Shown in pieces: positions 25,230 through 63,854 of a DNA stretch of 64,000 bases. Both the position numbers and the translations under genes were made by a program. The DNA comes from Limanda limanda (lineage: Eukaryota; Chordata; Actinopteri; Pleuronectiformes; Pleuronectidae): the NCBI RefSeq assembly GCF_963576545.1, contig NC_083648.1, forward strand, positions 19,703,654 through 19,767,653. The letters are read 5' to 3'. Under the pieces are notes generated by a model. That model had not been told where the DNA came from. It saw only the letters and a list, made by a program, of their open reading frames with translations, and ran no database searches. Each line of letters starts with the position of its first letter. The first letter of the stretch is position 1.

Positions 25230-25358
25230 ATGCACTTCATCAGCACTAACCCCAAGAGGAGAACAAAGTCCAGCCAGGGGAAGGTGGTGTCCAAGGAGAC
25301 GAGGAAGCTAGACCAAAAAAAAGCAGCAACTGTGAATCCCAGTGTGGTCACCCTGTAA
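25230..25358 (+). pseudogene. Possible terminal exon of the same unknown gene or element
   Basis: A lysine-rich open frame of 42 residues containing STNPKRRTKSSQGKVVSKE and ending VNPSVVTL before a TAA at 25356. It lies 400 bases after the exon-like fragment at 24717-24821, on the same strand. The ending resembles, from memory, C-termini of multicopy uncharacterised fish proteins. An acceptor could be the AG in CTTCATCAG near 25242. Weak on its own; the pair is more interesting. Confidence 0.25.
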
Positions 25359-25736
25359 AAAGGTCCTCATTGACTTTGAGTGGGGGCTTCATGTAAGCCA
25401 CACAAACTGAATACAAGGTAAATTAACTAGGATATGCAGATGGAGAACCTTTTCTGCATTAGGAATGATGCTTCTCTGTGTTATGATTGTATTTACAAAA
25501 TATTATTTCTTTAAATTTGTCAGTTACTGAATGTGTTTGATACTGCACTGGCTTTAATAAAAGTACAATTTTGCAAGGCCATCTCTTGACTGAGCCATTT
25601 CGATGTAATACATTTTCAGGGGTTTTCATTTTGAACTTTAAAATTTTTTTATAATTAGCTTCTAACATCAGTCAAAACATTAAAAAGAAAAGACTAACTG
25701 ACGTAGACAGCAGATGGGCTGCATGCAAGAATACAT

Positions 25737-26338
25737 TTTTGTGTAGTAAACTCCCAATGTAATGTCCTGACACATTTTAATTTGTATATTTATATTTAAC
25801 AGTAGGTTGATTATTATTAACTTACACTAAATGGTACATATACCAATAGCTTTAGAATAGGTTGATTATTATTAACTTACACTAAATACCAATAGCTTTA
25901 GTGACTCTCACCAATGTACAGTAATATCCTGTGTGGTGTTCGTATTCCTTCAGTTTTGTCAACCTATTCTGTGGATGAGGAAGTTCCCTCTGCTGATTCT
26001 CTTATCCAGAAATTGGATGATTCATTCATGGCAAATGTTACTGTCACAATTATCTTCACGTAATAAATACAATTTGTGATATACAGTTTTTGCGGAAGAT
26101 TACCCTCGTCAGTATTAACCATGTTCCTGATAAGGAGGTGTATCATCATTTTACCATTCTGTATCTCAACACTTCCAATGAAGTTAGCAATAAAAGCATA
26201 TCATATAATTTAATATGTTTCCATGTTATTTTTTATCACATTTTCCAATGTGTGTAGGCTTCTATCTTGTATATTTTAGAATGTATTTTATTTGAAGAAA
26301 TTTTGATTCAAAATACAACTGTAGAAAACAGAAATCAA
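25737..26338 (+). repeat. ~600-bp repeat unit, copy A (direct)
   Basis: First of three related units. Shared anchors with copies B and C include GTAGTAAA, TAGGTTGATT, GCTTTAG, CTGTGGATGAGGAAGTT, a block around ACCATGTTCCTGATAAGGAGG, TGTGTAGGCTTCTATC and TTCAAAATACAACTGTAG. Copy A also has an internal tandem duplication of about 50 bases at 25803-25902 (AGGTTGATTATTATTAACTT twice). Confidence 0.7.
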
Positions 26339-26340
26339 TA

Positions 26341-26955
26341 TGCGTGTAGTAAATTCCAAGTTTAGTCCTGACAAATTGTATTTGTACGTTTAACATTAGG
26401 TTGATTCTAAATAACTTAAACTAAATGTTACATATACCAAAAGCTTTAGTCACTATCACCAAGGTAATGTCCTGTGTAGTGTTCGTTTAGTATTCCTTCA
26501 TTTTATATTAAGTCAGCCTTTTCTGTGGATGAGGAAGTTACACATCTGCTGTATCTCATTTCAATAACAGGGATTAGTCATGCATGTCAAATATTACATT
26601 CACGTTGATCTTCATGTAATACATGATGCATATAATGTATCCTGAGTGTGTGTGGGGGTGGGGGGGGGGGGGGCATCACTCAGTATTGACCATGTTACTG
26701 ATTAGGAGGTATATCATATTTCAGGTTCTTTGACATTGTATGCTGGGTGAGCTTAAAAAGGTGAATTGATAACAAGAATTTTAAATCTCAACATAACACT
26801 TCTTATGACGTTAGCAATAAAAACATATGATATAATCTAATATGATTTCATGTTATGTTTTGTCACACTTTCCATTGTGTGTAGGCTTCTATCCTATATA
26901 TTTGAGTTTGTATTATATTTGAAATTTTTTCGATACAACTATAGAAACAGAAATA
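26341..26955 (+). repeat. ~600-bp repeat unit, copy B (direct)
   Basis: Lies directly after copy A in the same orientation and shows the same order of anchors. It differs by a long guanine run (26654-26673) just before the CAGTATTGACCATGTTACTG block. Confidence 0.7.
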
Positions 26956-27385
26956 AGTTTGAGTTTATATAAAGGCTATATAATGGCACTAAGTTAGCCT
27001 AATCAAGCTTTCATAAAAAGTAACAGCCTTTTTCTGTGTTTACGATCGTCTTGAAAAACCAGAGATGCATAGATGACATCAATTATGTTTCTTGATTAAG
27101 TACTTGATCCCACTCATCTTTCACAGAAAATGCTGGCAAAGGTGGAATATGGCGGAGTCCAAGTATACACATATGTGCATATATTGTTCCTTATTGTTTA
27201 ATGTTTTAAAACATGTTGTAAAATGTTTAAAAATGTTATTGTGGTGCACGTTTAAAAAATGAATGCGTTTTAACCAAACATGGCCTCTTTATTTTAGCGA
27301 ACTTTATTTTTCCATTAATTTAAGTAATTAAGAATGATCCCCTGAGGGAGTTAATGTACAACACTACATACAAGTGTTGGGAAAA

Positions 27386-27408
27386 ACCCTAACCCTAACC
27401 CTAACTCT
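27386..27408 (-). repeat. Interstitial telomere-type repeat
   Basis: Three tandem copies of AACCCT plus a degenerate fourth (AACTCT): the vertebrate telomere repeat TTAGGG read on the minus strand. It sits inside the repeat-rich rab18-ptchd3 gap. Confidence 0.8.
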
Positions 27409-27587
27409 AGTTAGAGTGAAGAAGTTTTAAATTTGAACTCCAAAAAGATTCAATAAAAACACTTAATTAAGTGTTACGGTACTAAATCTCTAAAAAGAGT
27501 TAAATAAACACTCCGTGGTGTGGACCCATATAGACACTTCAAAAGAGTTTAAATCAAATTTGAGTTAATTTGGGTAAGTGGAACTAG

Positions 27588-27797
27588 CTGACTGTATATA
27601 ATTAAGTGAATGAAGAAAATCATAGACTATATATAAAAATCAAATCAAATGCTATATTTTTTTTAAATGAGAAAGACTGTATATAAACATGAAATGAAAT
27701 AAAGTCAAATAAAACACAACAAAAGTGTACATTGTCTATTTTAAAGTGAAATAAAATCATAGACTTAATATATAAAAATATAATCAAGTAAAACTTA
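27588..27797. repeat. Second block of the GACTGTATATA minisatellite family
   Basis: Diverged copies of ATAGACTATATATAAA and AGACTGTATATAAAC resembling the array at 23752-24250. If both blocks were once one array, the 3.3 kb between them is an insertion. Confidence 0.5.
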
Positions 27798-27805
27798 CAT
27801 ACTTA

Positions 27806-28230
27806 TTTCTGTTTTCTACAGTTGTATTTTGAATCAAAATTTCTTCAAATAAAATAAATTCTAAAATATATACGATAGAAGCCTACACACAATGGAAGAT
27901 GTTGAGATTTCAAATTCTTGTTATCAATTCACCTTTTTAAGCTTACCCAGAATACAATGTCAAATAACCTGAAACATGGTCAATACTGAGTGATGGTATC
28001 TCCCCCCCAAGGTAATAATTGATATGAATGCCTAATCCCAGTTATTGAAATGAGATTCAGCAGAAGTGTAACTTCCTCATCCACAGAAAAGGTTGAATAC
28101 ATCTAAACAGAAGGAATACCAAACAAACCCTACACAGGATATAACCTTGGTGATAGTGACAAAAGCTTTTGGTATATGTACCCTTTAGGTTAGGTTATTT
28201 GGAATCAACCTAATGTTAAACTCACAAATA
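27806..28230 (-). repeat. ~600-bp repeat unit, copy C (inverted, shortened)
   Basis: Reverse complement of copies A and B. It begins TTTTCTACAGTTGTATTTTG (the complement of the end of copy A) and runs through AACTTCCTCATCCACAG to ATCAACCTAATGTTAAA. It contains a C run (28003-28009) where copy B has its G run. Together with copy B it forms an inverted pair with about 0.85 kb between. Confidence 0.7.
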
Positions 28231-28428
28231 AAATTAAGCACAACACATCTTTCTTCTGTGCCTCATCTACACTTCAATAAACTGCAAGAGCCATAAACAT
28301 GATGTCACTCAACCACTACAGGAAATCACCTGAGGAACAGTAATAAACAACCAGAGATGTGCAAAGGTCCATTCTCTGGTAGGCTGCTTATCTGCTCTGA
28401 AATTCTGAAGAAGTCAGACCCTGCTATT

Positions 28429-28444
28429 ATGCAAATATTTGCAT
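28429..28444. promoter_or_regulatory. Palindromic double octamer (POU-factor site) upstream of ptchd3
   Basis: ATGCAAATATTTGCAT is a perfect 16-base palindrome made of two back-to-back octamers (ATGCAAAT and its complement), the classic POU/Oct-factor site. It ends 139 bases before the ptchd3 start codon. A role in ptchd3 transcription is inferred from position and motif. Confidence 0.5.
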
Positions 28445-28583
28445 GTGAGGGAAATAAAAATCAGCACAATAAAGACAGTTGATTCCGCATGCAGCTCCCT
28501 CGCATGCTGGTCTCAATTTCTGAGAACAGGAGCAGCAGTAGCGAACCACGTAGAAGCTTTTGAAGGAGCACATTTTTGCAGCT

Positions 28584-31500
28584 ATGGCCAAGTGCCGAAC
28601 AGATTGCATAGAGGGACCTCTGGTGATCTGTTTTGAGAAGCTCGGTCGTTTTATCGGATCCCATCCCCTGTGGTTCCTGATCATCCCCCTCATTCTTGCT
28701 GCAGGACTGGGGAGCGGGTTTTACTTTCTCGACGACAGGCTGTCCGACGACCTTGAAAAAGAGTTCACACCTAGTGACGGAAAAGCCAAGGCGGAGAGGG
28801 CATACGTCCAGGAAACTTTTCCCGGAACCGACGGCATGTTTTCCAGCTTGAGGCTGAGCACAGACGGGAATTTTGCAACTTTCATAGCTACGAACGACAA
28901 AAATATCCTGACAGTGGAGTCACTGCAGGAAATCCTACATTTGGATACCAAAATCAAGAGTATGGAAGTGCAGTTTGACAAAAAGTCAATTGCATTTAAT
29001 GGTCTTTGTGCTGTCTTCAGCGGATCCTGCGTCTCTAATGAGATTCTAGATATTATTAACTATAATGCCGCCAATATAGAAACTGTCAATTTGACATATC
29101 CATGGTATAGATTAAGCGGGATAGAAATTCCTCTGTATCGAAGTCTGGGGAGTGTGACATTGTACAAGGGTACGCCACTTGTTGAAGATGCTCAAGCCAT
29201 TCAGCTTTTTTACTATTTACAAGAGGGAAACAAATCAACAACAGATCTGTGGCTGAAAAGTTTCATAGATTTGGTTGCAAACGAAACAACGACTTCTATT
29301 CAGGTAAGCAGACTTTTAACATGGCAGTGTTTTAAATGATATGCTTTAAATAAGTGATGTATATTAAAAATGTATTTCAAATCTTTCCAGGTGTCATACT
29401 CCACCTCAATGTCAAGACAGTGGGAATTTGAAAAATCACCAGATTCTGTCATCACTCTATTCTCCATCACGTATACCATCGTCATCACCTTTTCAATCGT
29501 AACATGTGTGAGGTTAGTGAAACACCCGTTTGTTGGTGAATTGGCAACAAGTGATGTCAACTTATTTCAGCCAGATAGAGAAAAGCTTAAAACATTTAAA
29601 GAGCATATGTTTTGTATTGAGTTACTGACTCCTTGTAATGTCTGATTCCTACAGGACGGATAATGTGCGGTCGAAGGTGTGGGTTGCAACATGTGGGGTG
29701 ATCGCCACAGGTATGGCTGTGCTGAGTGGTTTTGGATTGCTGATGATGGTCGGACAACCTTTTGTGATGACAGCAGCCTCCTCTCCTTTTCTGGTATTAG
29801 GTGGGTTGTGTTCTCAAAAGGACTCAAAACAACATTACTTCCAAGTAAAGTAAAAAATTAATTCATAGATTTATTGACGTGGTTTTCATTGTATGTAGGT
29901 TTTGAATTAAAACCATAATTTTCCTTTTTCCATTTACAGGTGAGATGATATGTTATGAGATTGCTTTAGTTTTTTGGTGTGCATTATTTAGAAACACCTT
30001 CCCGGGAGAAAAACATTATTGGTTCTTGAAGACCAAAAGTTAATGTTCACTGTGGAAAATTATACAATTCCATGAGTCACGTGAATTATTGTGATGGTCA
30101 TCATAAATTTATTTTACCCAATGGCTGCCTGTAAAAGTAATAAAACTGGAAATAGAATGAAAGGTCTTTACCTAAGACTTTCTGCTTTTTAAATTACCAA
30201 ATATTACATAGGCCTATGCAAAAAACAAATCTGCAGCCAAAATGTTGTGTTCTTCCTGTCCTTTCCCATCCCTTTAAGACTGGTGCAAAATGCTGACGAA
30301 CAAACAAACAAATTGTCAGAAGTTGCCATTTGAATTATCCCTCCTCTTCTTTTTAAAGGTATTGGAATTGATGATATGTTCATCATGATCTCCTGCTGGC
30401 AGAGGACCAGAGTCATTGACAGCGTCCCTGAACGGCTGGCAGCCACCTACCGGGAGGCTGCCATCTCCATCACCATTACCACTCTGACCGATGCTCTGGC
30501 TCTTTTCCTGGGCTGCATCACTACCTTTGGCTCGGTCCGGTCCTTCTGCCTCTATGCTGGGATTTCTATATGTTTCTGCTATTTGTACAACATCACTTTC
30601 CTGGGCGCTTGCATGGCTTTGAATGGTCAGAGGGAGGGGGAGAACAAGCACTGGTTCACCTGTGCCAGAATCCCAGAAGACTTACCTGATGGGAAATCAA
30701 AAGCCTCCAAAATCTGCTGTATTGGAGGAAGATACGATCAACTCACTGGAAAGGAGGAAAGTGAGTTCATGACCCGCTTTTTTGAGAAAAGCTATGGCCC
30801 ATTTCTAACCCACAAAGTGACTAAATCAATTGTAGGTGTCATATATGTAGCCTATCTGGCCGTTAGTATCTATGGTTGTACGACCTTACAGGAGGGACTT
30901 GACATCAGCAATCTGGCTTTGGATGACTCCTACATTATTGAATACTACGATGCTGAAAGGGTGCATTTCTCTGAATATTACTACAGTGCAATGGTGGTAA
31001 TAAAAGAACCCATCCAATACTGGGATAATAAAGAACAGAAGAAATTGAACACATGCATTACAGATTTTGAAAGTTTGAGCAATGTCAATAATACATTTGC
31101 TTGGTTTGATTTTTATCAACAATTTGCAATAGGAAATGGTCTCGACATCAGCTATGAAGAGGCTTACCAAACCAATCTGGCCCTTTTCTTAAAATACAGC
31201 CCAATATTCAGAGAAGACATCAACATGACAGCCGGTGTAATTCAGGCCTCTCGCTTTTTCATTCAGACGCTAGACAGAAACTCAGAGGAGGACACTATGA
31301 CCGGCCTCAGGAAAGCAGCAGAGAATTGTCCAATAGGTCTCATGGTTTACCACCCTGGTTTCATCTATTTTGACCAGTACACTGTCATCGTTGGCAACAC
31401 CATCCAAACCCTCCTGGTGGCTGTGGTTGTGATGCTCTTCATCGCACTCGTCCTGATACCCAGTCCTATATGCTCGCTTTGGGTGGTGTTTGCGATTTGC

Positions 31501-31872
31501 TCGGTCATTGTTGGCGTGACAGGATTCATGGCACTGTGGGACGTAAGCCTGGACTCCATTTCCATGATCAACCTCATCATGAGCATTGGGTTCTCTGTGG
31601 ATTTCTCAGCACATATTTCTTACGCCTTCGTCTCCAGTGGAGAGGCCGATGTCAATAAGAGAGCTACGGAAGCCTTGGCCCAATTAGGGTATCCTGTTCT
31701 TCAAGGAGCAATGTCCACTATTTTAGGAGTGGTGGCGCTGTCCTTTTCTAAGAGTTACATCTTCAGGACCTTCTTCAAAGTTATGTTTCTTGTGATTACA
31801 TTTGGGGTGTGTCATGGCTTAATGTTCATCCCAGTGTTCCTGACACTGTTTGGAGTATGTAAATGTTGTTGA
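28584..31872 (+). CDS. ptchd3: Patched domain-containing protein 3 (Ptchd3-like), complete
   Basis: Polytopic membrane protein of the Patched/RND family. Mammalian PTCHD3 is linked to male germ cells, and its cargo is unknown. Four exons: 28584-29303, 29391-29512, 29655-29800 and 30359-31872, giving 833 residues. The ATG at 28584 follows an open upstream stretch and gives MAKCRTDCIEGPL, the family-type start. A first membrane segment (about residues 20-42, PLWFLIIPLILAAGLGSGF) precedes a large extracellular loop. The sterol-sensing-like block starts near 258; its fourth helix carries GIGIDDMF (G330, D334-D335). The second half has the matching GFSVDFSAHI (about 740-749), so both RND-type acidic helix motifs are intact. 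It ends in a cysteine-rich tail (CKCC). Poly(A) signals follow at 31982 and 32169. It converges on yme1l1. Confidence 0.9.
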
Positions 31873-33678
31873 ACTGAGGATATTCATATTCTTATGATTC
31901 GAGGAATCGAGGATGAGTAAGACAACTTCAAGATAATATTGTAATTTCTTTAGGCTTCTTTTTATTTATTTCAGCTGCAATAATAAAATGGCATATGCTG
32001 GTGCTGATAACAGATAACAACTGTATATACTTCCTGTTCTGCAATGTAAAATGAAGGATGACACACACTGCTGCTGCTTCAACTATTCTAAAAAAAGACA
32101 TTCAATATTTTAATAGAAATATAACTGCAAGTTTTTACCCACAACCTGTGTTGAAATGTCACATTTAAAATAAAGGATTTCTATACTCATTACAGCTTCA
32201 TGTTTGTTTCACATTGTTCAATGACAATACTGCACAATACTGCGACTGATAGAACTGGCCAACCCTCACAAGTATAAAATCCTAACGAATCCAATCCCGA
32301 TGCTCTACGTCTACATAAGTGCAGTGTGTATTTCTTGCAACTTTCTTTGTTCTGAACACACATTGTGAATGAAATAAATTACATGAGGATAGCACAAGTG
32401 TGTTTTCGATTTTGTTCACTTACCCAAAGTGCTGCGACGTTGTAGTTTTCTCTTTTTACACTTTCTACTTCAAAAAGGAATAAAATATACACTTAACAGT
32501 ACATTCCTCCAAAAGGCAACCTTTCAGCAACAGGGGGCCGACGGAAAGAGAAGGACAGGAGAATGTACTTATGATCTTCTCAAACATCCCAGACAACATG
32601 AACTTGATGGAAAACTCACTCCAGTTCTACGTACTAACTTGAGAATTAAACAAGCTAAAGTGGGAGATACAGCCTGACATTAATCAACTAAGTAAAAGCA
32701 ACACTATGTAACTTATAACCTTATATATTAGCTTCCAATTTTCACTTTCATTTCCACTCCTCTGCCTGAAAGTCTGGTCTTGCTCTATCTAACTTTGATG
32801 AGCAGGTACCATCTCCTGTGAGAAATGTGTACCTGACTGAGAGTCACAAGTTCATGAGTAATGCCGAACTTTAGATCAGTTAAAAAGACTTGGAGGTCAT
32901 TAAAAAACTGCATTTATATCTCCAATATTAGGAGAGGAAACTTTTAAAATATGAAGAATTCTGAACAGAGTTGGGTGTATTTTTTACAAGGGCAGCTCTT
33001 CTGGTTCAGGAAACAAGGGATCATGAGGAATATCCACCCTTCAGTTGTTAGACTTTGTTTTTTCCTCAACATGAAAACCTCTTGATCGCTTGGACAAAGA
33101 GCCTTCATTCATAAATACCATACTCATACCTACACATGTGGCTGTAGAGGGCGCTGTTGGTCAGTGAAAGTTACATGGTGTTGCTTCAAAGTAGCTCTTT
33201 GGGGTACTTGTATTTGATGCTCAGCATTCCCCACTGACATGGGAATCTAAACAGACCTTGGTGAACAGAATTTAACCAAATTAAATATCCATAGAATTTT
33301 TAGGTGCATATTTTACACAATGTAGAATTTCCTAACATCACCTCATAAAGTGAGGAGCTGTTAGGATGAGCTGAGCAACATCCTTAAAATCGGACATTTG
33401 ACCTTCTCCGCATACAACGAACGTGTGGTTCATACATCTGCTTACCTCTGAACACAGGAAAGTTAAGTTTGAATTTCAAACTAAACACCCTGTCTGGGAA
33501 TATTGATAAGATTCAATGAAGGTGACAGCGGAGATGACAGAGTCCCATATGAGCACTTGACTTCATACTTCTCTGGTTCATTATTCAAAAACAGAGTTCA
33601 TTCCTCCCTCCTTAATGCTTGTAAAATATGACCCCATTCCCTGTTGCTTCCCTGTGATTGTTGCTATTCTTGCTGCTT
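31873..33678. other. ptchd3-yme1l1 convergent 3' region
   Basis: Holds both 3' UTRs. Plus-strand AATAAA signals at 31982-31987 and 32169-32174 suit ptchd3. The only minus-strand AATAAA signals found downstream of yme1l1 overlap at 31961-31970, so its transcript may reach into the ptchd3 3' UTR. A stretch near 33130-33185 (GTAGAGGGCGCTGTTGGTCAG) resembles a dispersed fish repeat. No further gene seen. Confidence 0.5.
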
Positions 33679-41790
<8,112 letters not shown>

Positions 41791-43441
41791 GATGTGATTC
41801 TCAGAGGCGACGGCCGCTGAGCTGGAGGAGTGTGCTCCGCTGTCCCCGATAGTTACAGTCCGTGATGGTTTCGCTTTAACTTTCGGTCGCAGCAAGTTGA
41901 CGTTACAACTTGACAGCGCAAGGAAACCGGATATGACCTCAACGGTGTGGTGACAAACTTTCTGTCCCTGTTGAAATCTGTTCGTCCTTCACAGGACTGG
42001 ATGAGGTTCCGCCCATCAAGCCTCTGTCATTACATCGTTATATTAATAATAAGACTTTAATATTTATGTTTCTCTTCAAATATTTCACTTGAAATCCTAA
42101 ATCTATACTACCTACATTACCTGTATGATAAACAAGAGGATGGAAAAGAAAAAAAACATGTTAAACATTTACCACAAACATCCAACAAAGAAGCTTCACT
42201 TCAGTATCTTCATATCTAATAAAATAGTTTAAAATATCCCCATATTTGTATCCTTAATCATTATAAACTTAAAGAACAATTGAAGTTACGAATTACAATC
42301 TGTTGCATTTTTTTCCAAAGTAATATTGCTTGCTAATTCACATAAGTCTTAAGTGTGATAAACTAATTTCCTCCTTGTATTTAAAATCTACATTTAAACA
42401 GGAGTAAAAAAAAACAGCAATGGTGGAGGATTTAGCACACAGACAATATCCCTTTTCAAGAACTCGTAAAGCTTTTTAGTTCAAATGAATCTGTGTTATG
42501 GGCTCCGGGCATCAAAAATAAAAGAATCACTACATTGAATACGCTTCATGAGGGTATTTATTGCATTTCAAATGTGCTTCATATACTGATGTTTTACCAC
42601 TGTATATTTGAAAGCACTGTAACCTTGCTTATATTGAACATCCCCCATTCATTTCCTTTGTATATCTGACAAGAAACAAGAATAAATATCTAATATATTG
42701 ATACAGTATATGATTTGTCTGTACTCTGTCCAACCTTTACTGCAGTTTCACTAAAGCTGTGAAACCAACATTTACTTTTATACATAAATTACCATATATT
42801 TCAGCTTAAATGTCTATTTGGTCTCAAAGGAAATTCTCCTGAAATATGTCTACATATTCAGTCTATCAGTATAAAAGGCTGAAGTCAATAATTATCAGGG
42901 AAAAGAAAATATCTGACAAAAACTTTACCATTAATAACTGGTAATTTACAATGGTGCAACACTCTTATTACTTAAGGTCAACAGTGACTATCTAATAATA
43001 TGATTATCAAAGTGTTTCAAGTGGAAGTTGAATTAGTTTTGTGACTTATAACTAAGCGCAGGTAATGCTAAGCTAACTATAACATTGAAAATGTGCCTGC
43101 ATTTATAATGCATTAATCATCCCTTCTTTAGAAGTCCTCACAGTCTCCATAGTTACACTACATAGAGCAGCGCCTTTCTGAACATTCATTTATCTGAAGT
43201 AGCCTCTTCATCGCTACTGTTGTCTCATCACATTGTCTGCTGATGACTTTCAAAAAGCCAAGACAAGAAACAATTTCATCCCAGGTTAATTTCTCTGATG
43301 CTGGTGGTGGTCAGACAATCAAGGGATTCGCCTATACAAGAAGAAAAAGTGAAACATAGTTTTAGTTTTGTGGAGTGAGGTCATAAAAATAAATGAATCA
43401 GTGACAATACACATGGAGTGTCTTTTTTGATAGAATTTTGT
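41791..43441. other. yme1l1-acbd5 intergenic region
   Basis: Both genes lie on the minus strand, acbd5 upstream. The yme1l1 5' flank (41791-42000) includes an in-frame open extension and an ETS-like ACCGGAT near 41926. A candidate acbd5 poly(A) signal on the minus strand is at 42557-42562, implying a 3' UTR of about 0.9 kb. MASTL, which lies between these genes in human, is not seen. Confidence 0.5.
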
Positions 43442-49522
<6,081 letters not shown>

Positions 49523-49912
49523 GCTGAGCTCCAGGGAGGATGACAGGGACGAGTCCTCACATCTTCGTCGGGAATTTCAGAACGTTCATGGAAATATAAA
49601 CGTGATTTATGAATAATTCAGTGATGGACACTTCAACACTACTTGGGCCACTTGTCATTGCTACGAGGAGGAAGAGTGTTTCCCCTTCGGTCTAAGACAC
49701 ATGGGATAAAACCCGATCTATTTAGCGAGCTCGTTTCTGTCCAGTGATAACACACTGCACTATTAACCAGAAATATTCTCACTATGGTTGATTAGAGACT
49801 CACCATTAAGTTCATATTAGCCGGTGTAATATTATTTGCAATATGCAGCAGCACAGCCCTGAGTCCGGTCAAGGATGAGCCAAACACTTTGCTGATAGTT
49901 ATTAGTACATCT

Positions 49913-50040
49913 GGGAAATGTAGTTTTTTTGTTGCGTAAAACTCAGGGCAAGGTGGTGTTACGCTCCATTCTCTCTCCTACAAATCCCACAAACCCTCTC
50001 AGTGGGGTTTTAAACAGCAGGGGTTCATGGGAAATGTAGT
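49913..50040. promoter_or_regulatory. Cluster of three ACTACAnnTCCC (ZNF143/THAP11-type) motifs
   Basis: GGGAAATGTAGT occurs at 49913-49924 and again at 50029-50040, and CTACAAATCCCA in the opposite orientation at 49978-49989. These match the ACTACAATTCCC element known from vertebrate housekeeping and bidirectional promoters and associated with ZNF143/THAP11. They lie 390-520 bases upstream of the acbd5 start codon. Confidence 0.5.
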
Positions 50041-50743
50041 TTCTTGTCGAGCCTATTTAAAGAGGATGCTGGATGCAAATAACAAAAGGTGGTTGTGACA
50101 CAAGCAAAATTACAGTCTCTGATGCTTTAAGAGTGTTTTGTTAACAGCATTTCAACATTAAATGATTTGCGTAATAGTTTTTCTTCCACTTATTGTATTG
50201 TTATCTTTCTGGACGACTCGTCTCTATTTACTTAACATTAATGTTTGAAATTAAAATATTCAAAGCATTATAATATTTTGAAAGATGTGAAACATTTTTT
50301 TAAAGATGTGAAACATCTAATCATTTGCAATTGCGACCTACCTGCATAAATAAAATACTATTTGTATAAATATATAAATAGAAACAAACATTACTGCAAT
50401 TATTAAGTTACAATAGTGAAAAAACATTTATGTCATTACAGTAATGCAAATATTAACAACAACAAACATAATACTAATTCCATTACTAATAGTAATACTA
50501 ATATTACTAATAACCCATTGAACCATAAGTGTGGTCATTTTAAATTTAACCTACCTGAATATACAATATACATTACTACAATTATGTATCAGTAATGCAA
50601 CACTATATATATTATGAAAGCAATGCAAATTATAATAATAATAATAATAGGTTTTATATTTTATGCTCACATTCGTACTCAATATATTTATCTCATATAA
50701 TTTAGCTCTCACAATTACATTAGTATTTTATGTTGTAGCATAG

Positions 50744-63854
<13,111 letters not shown>

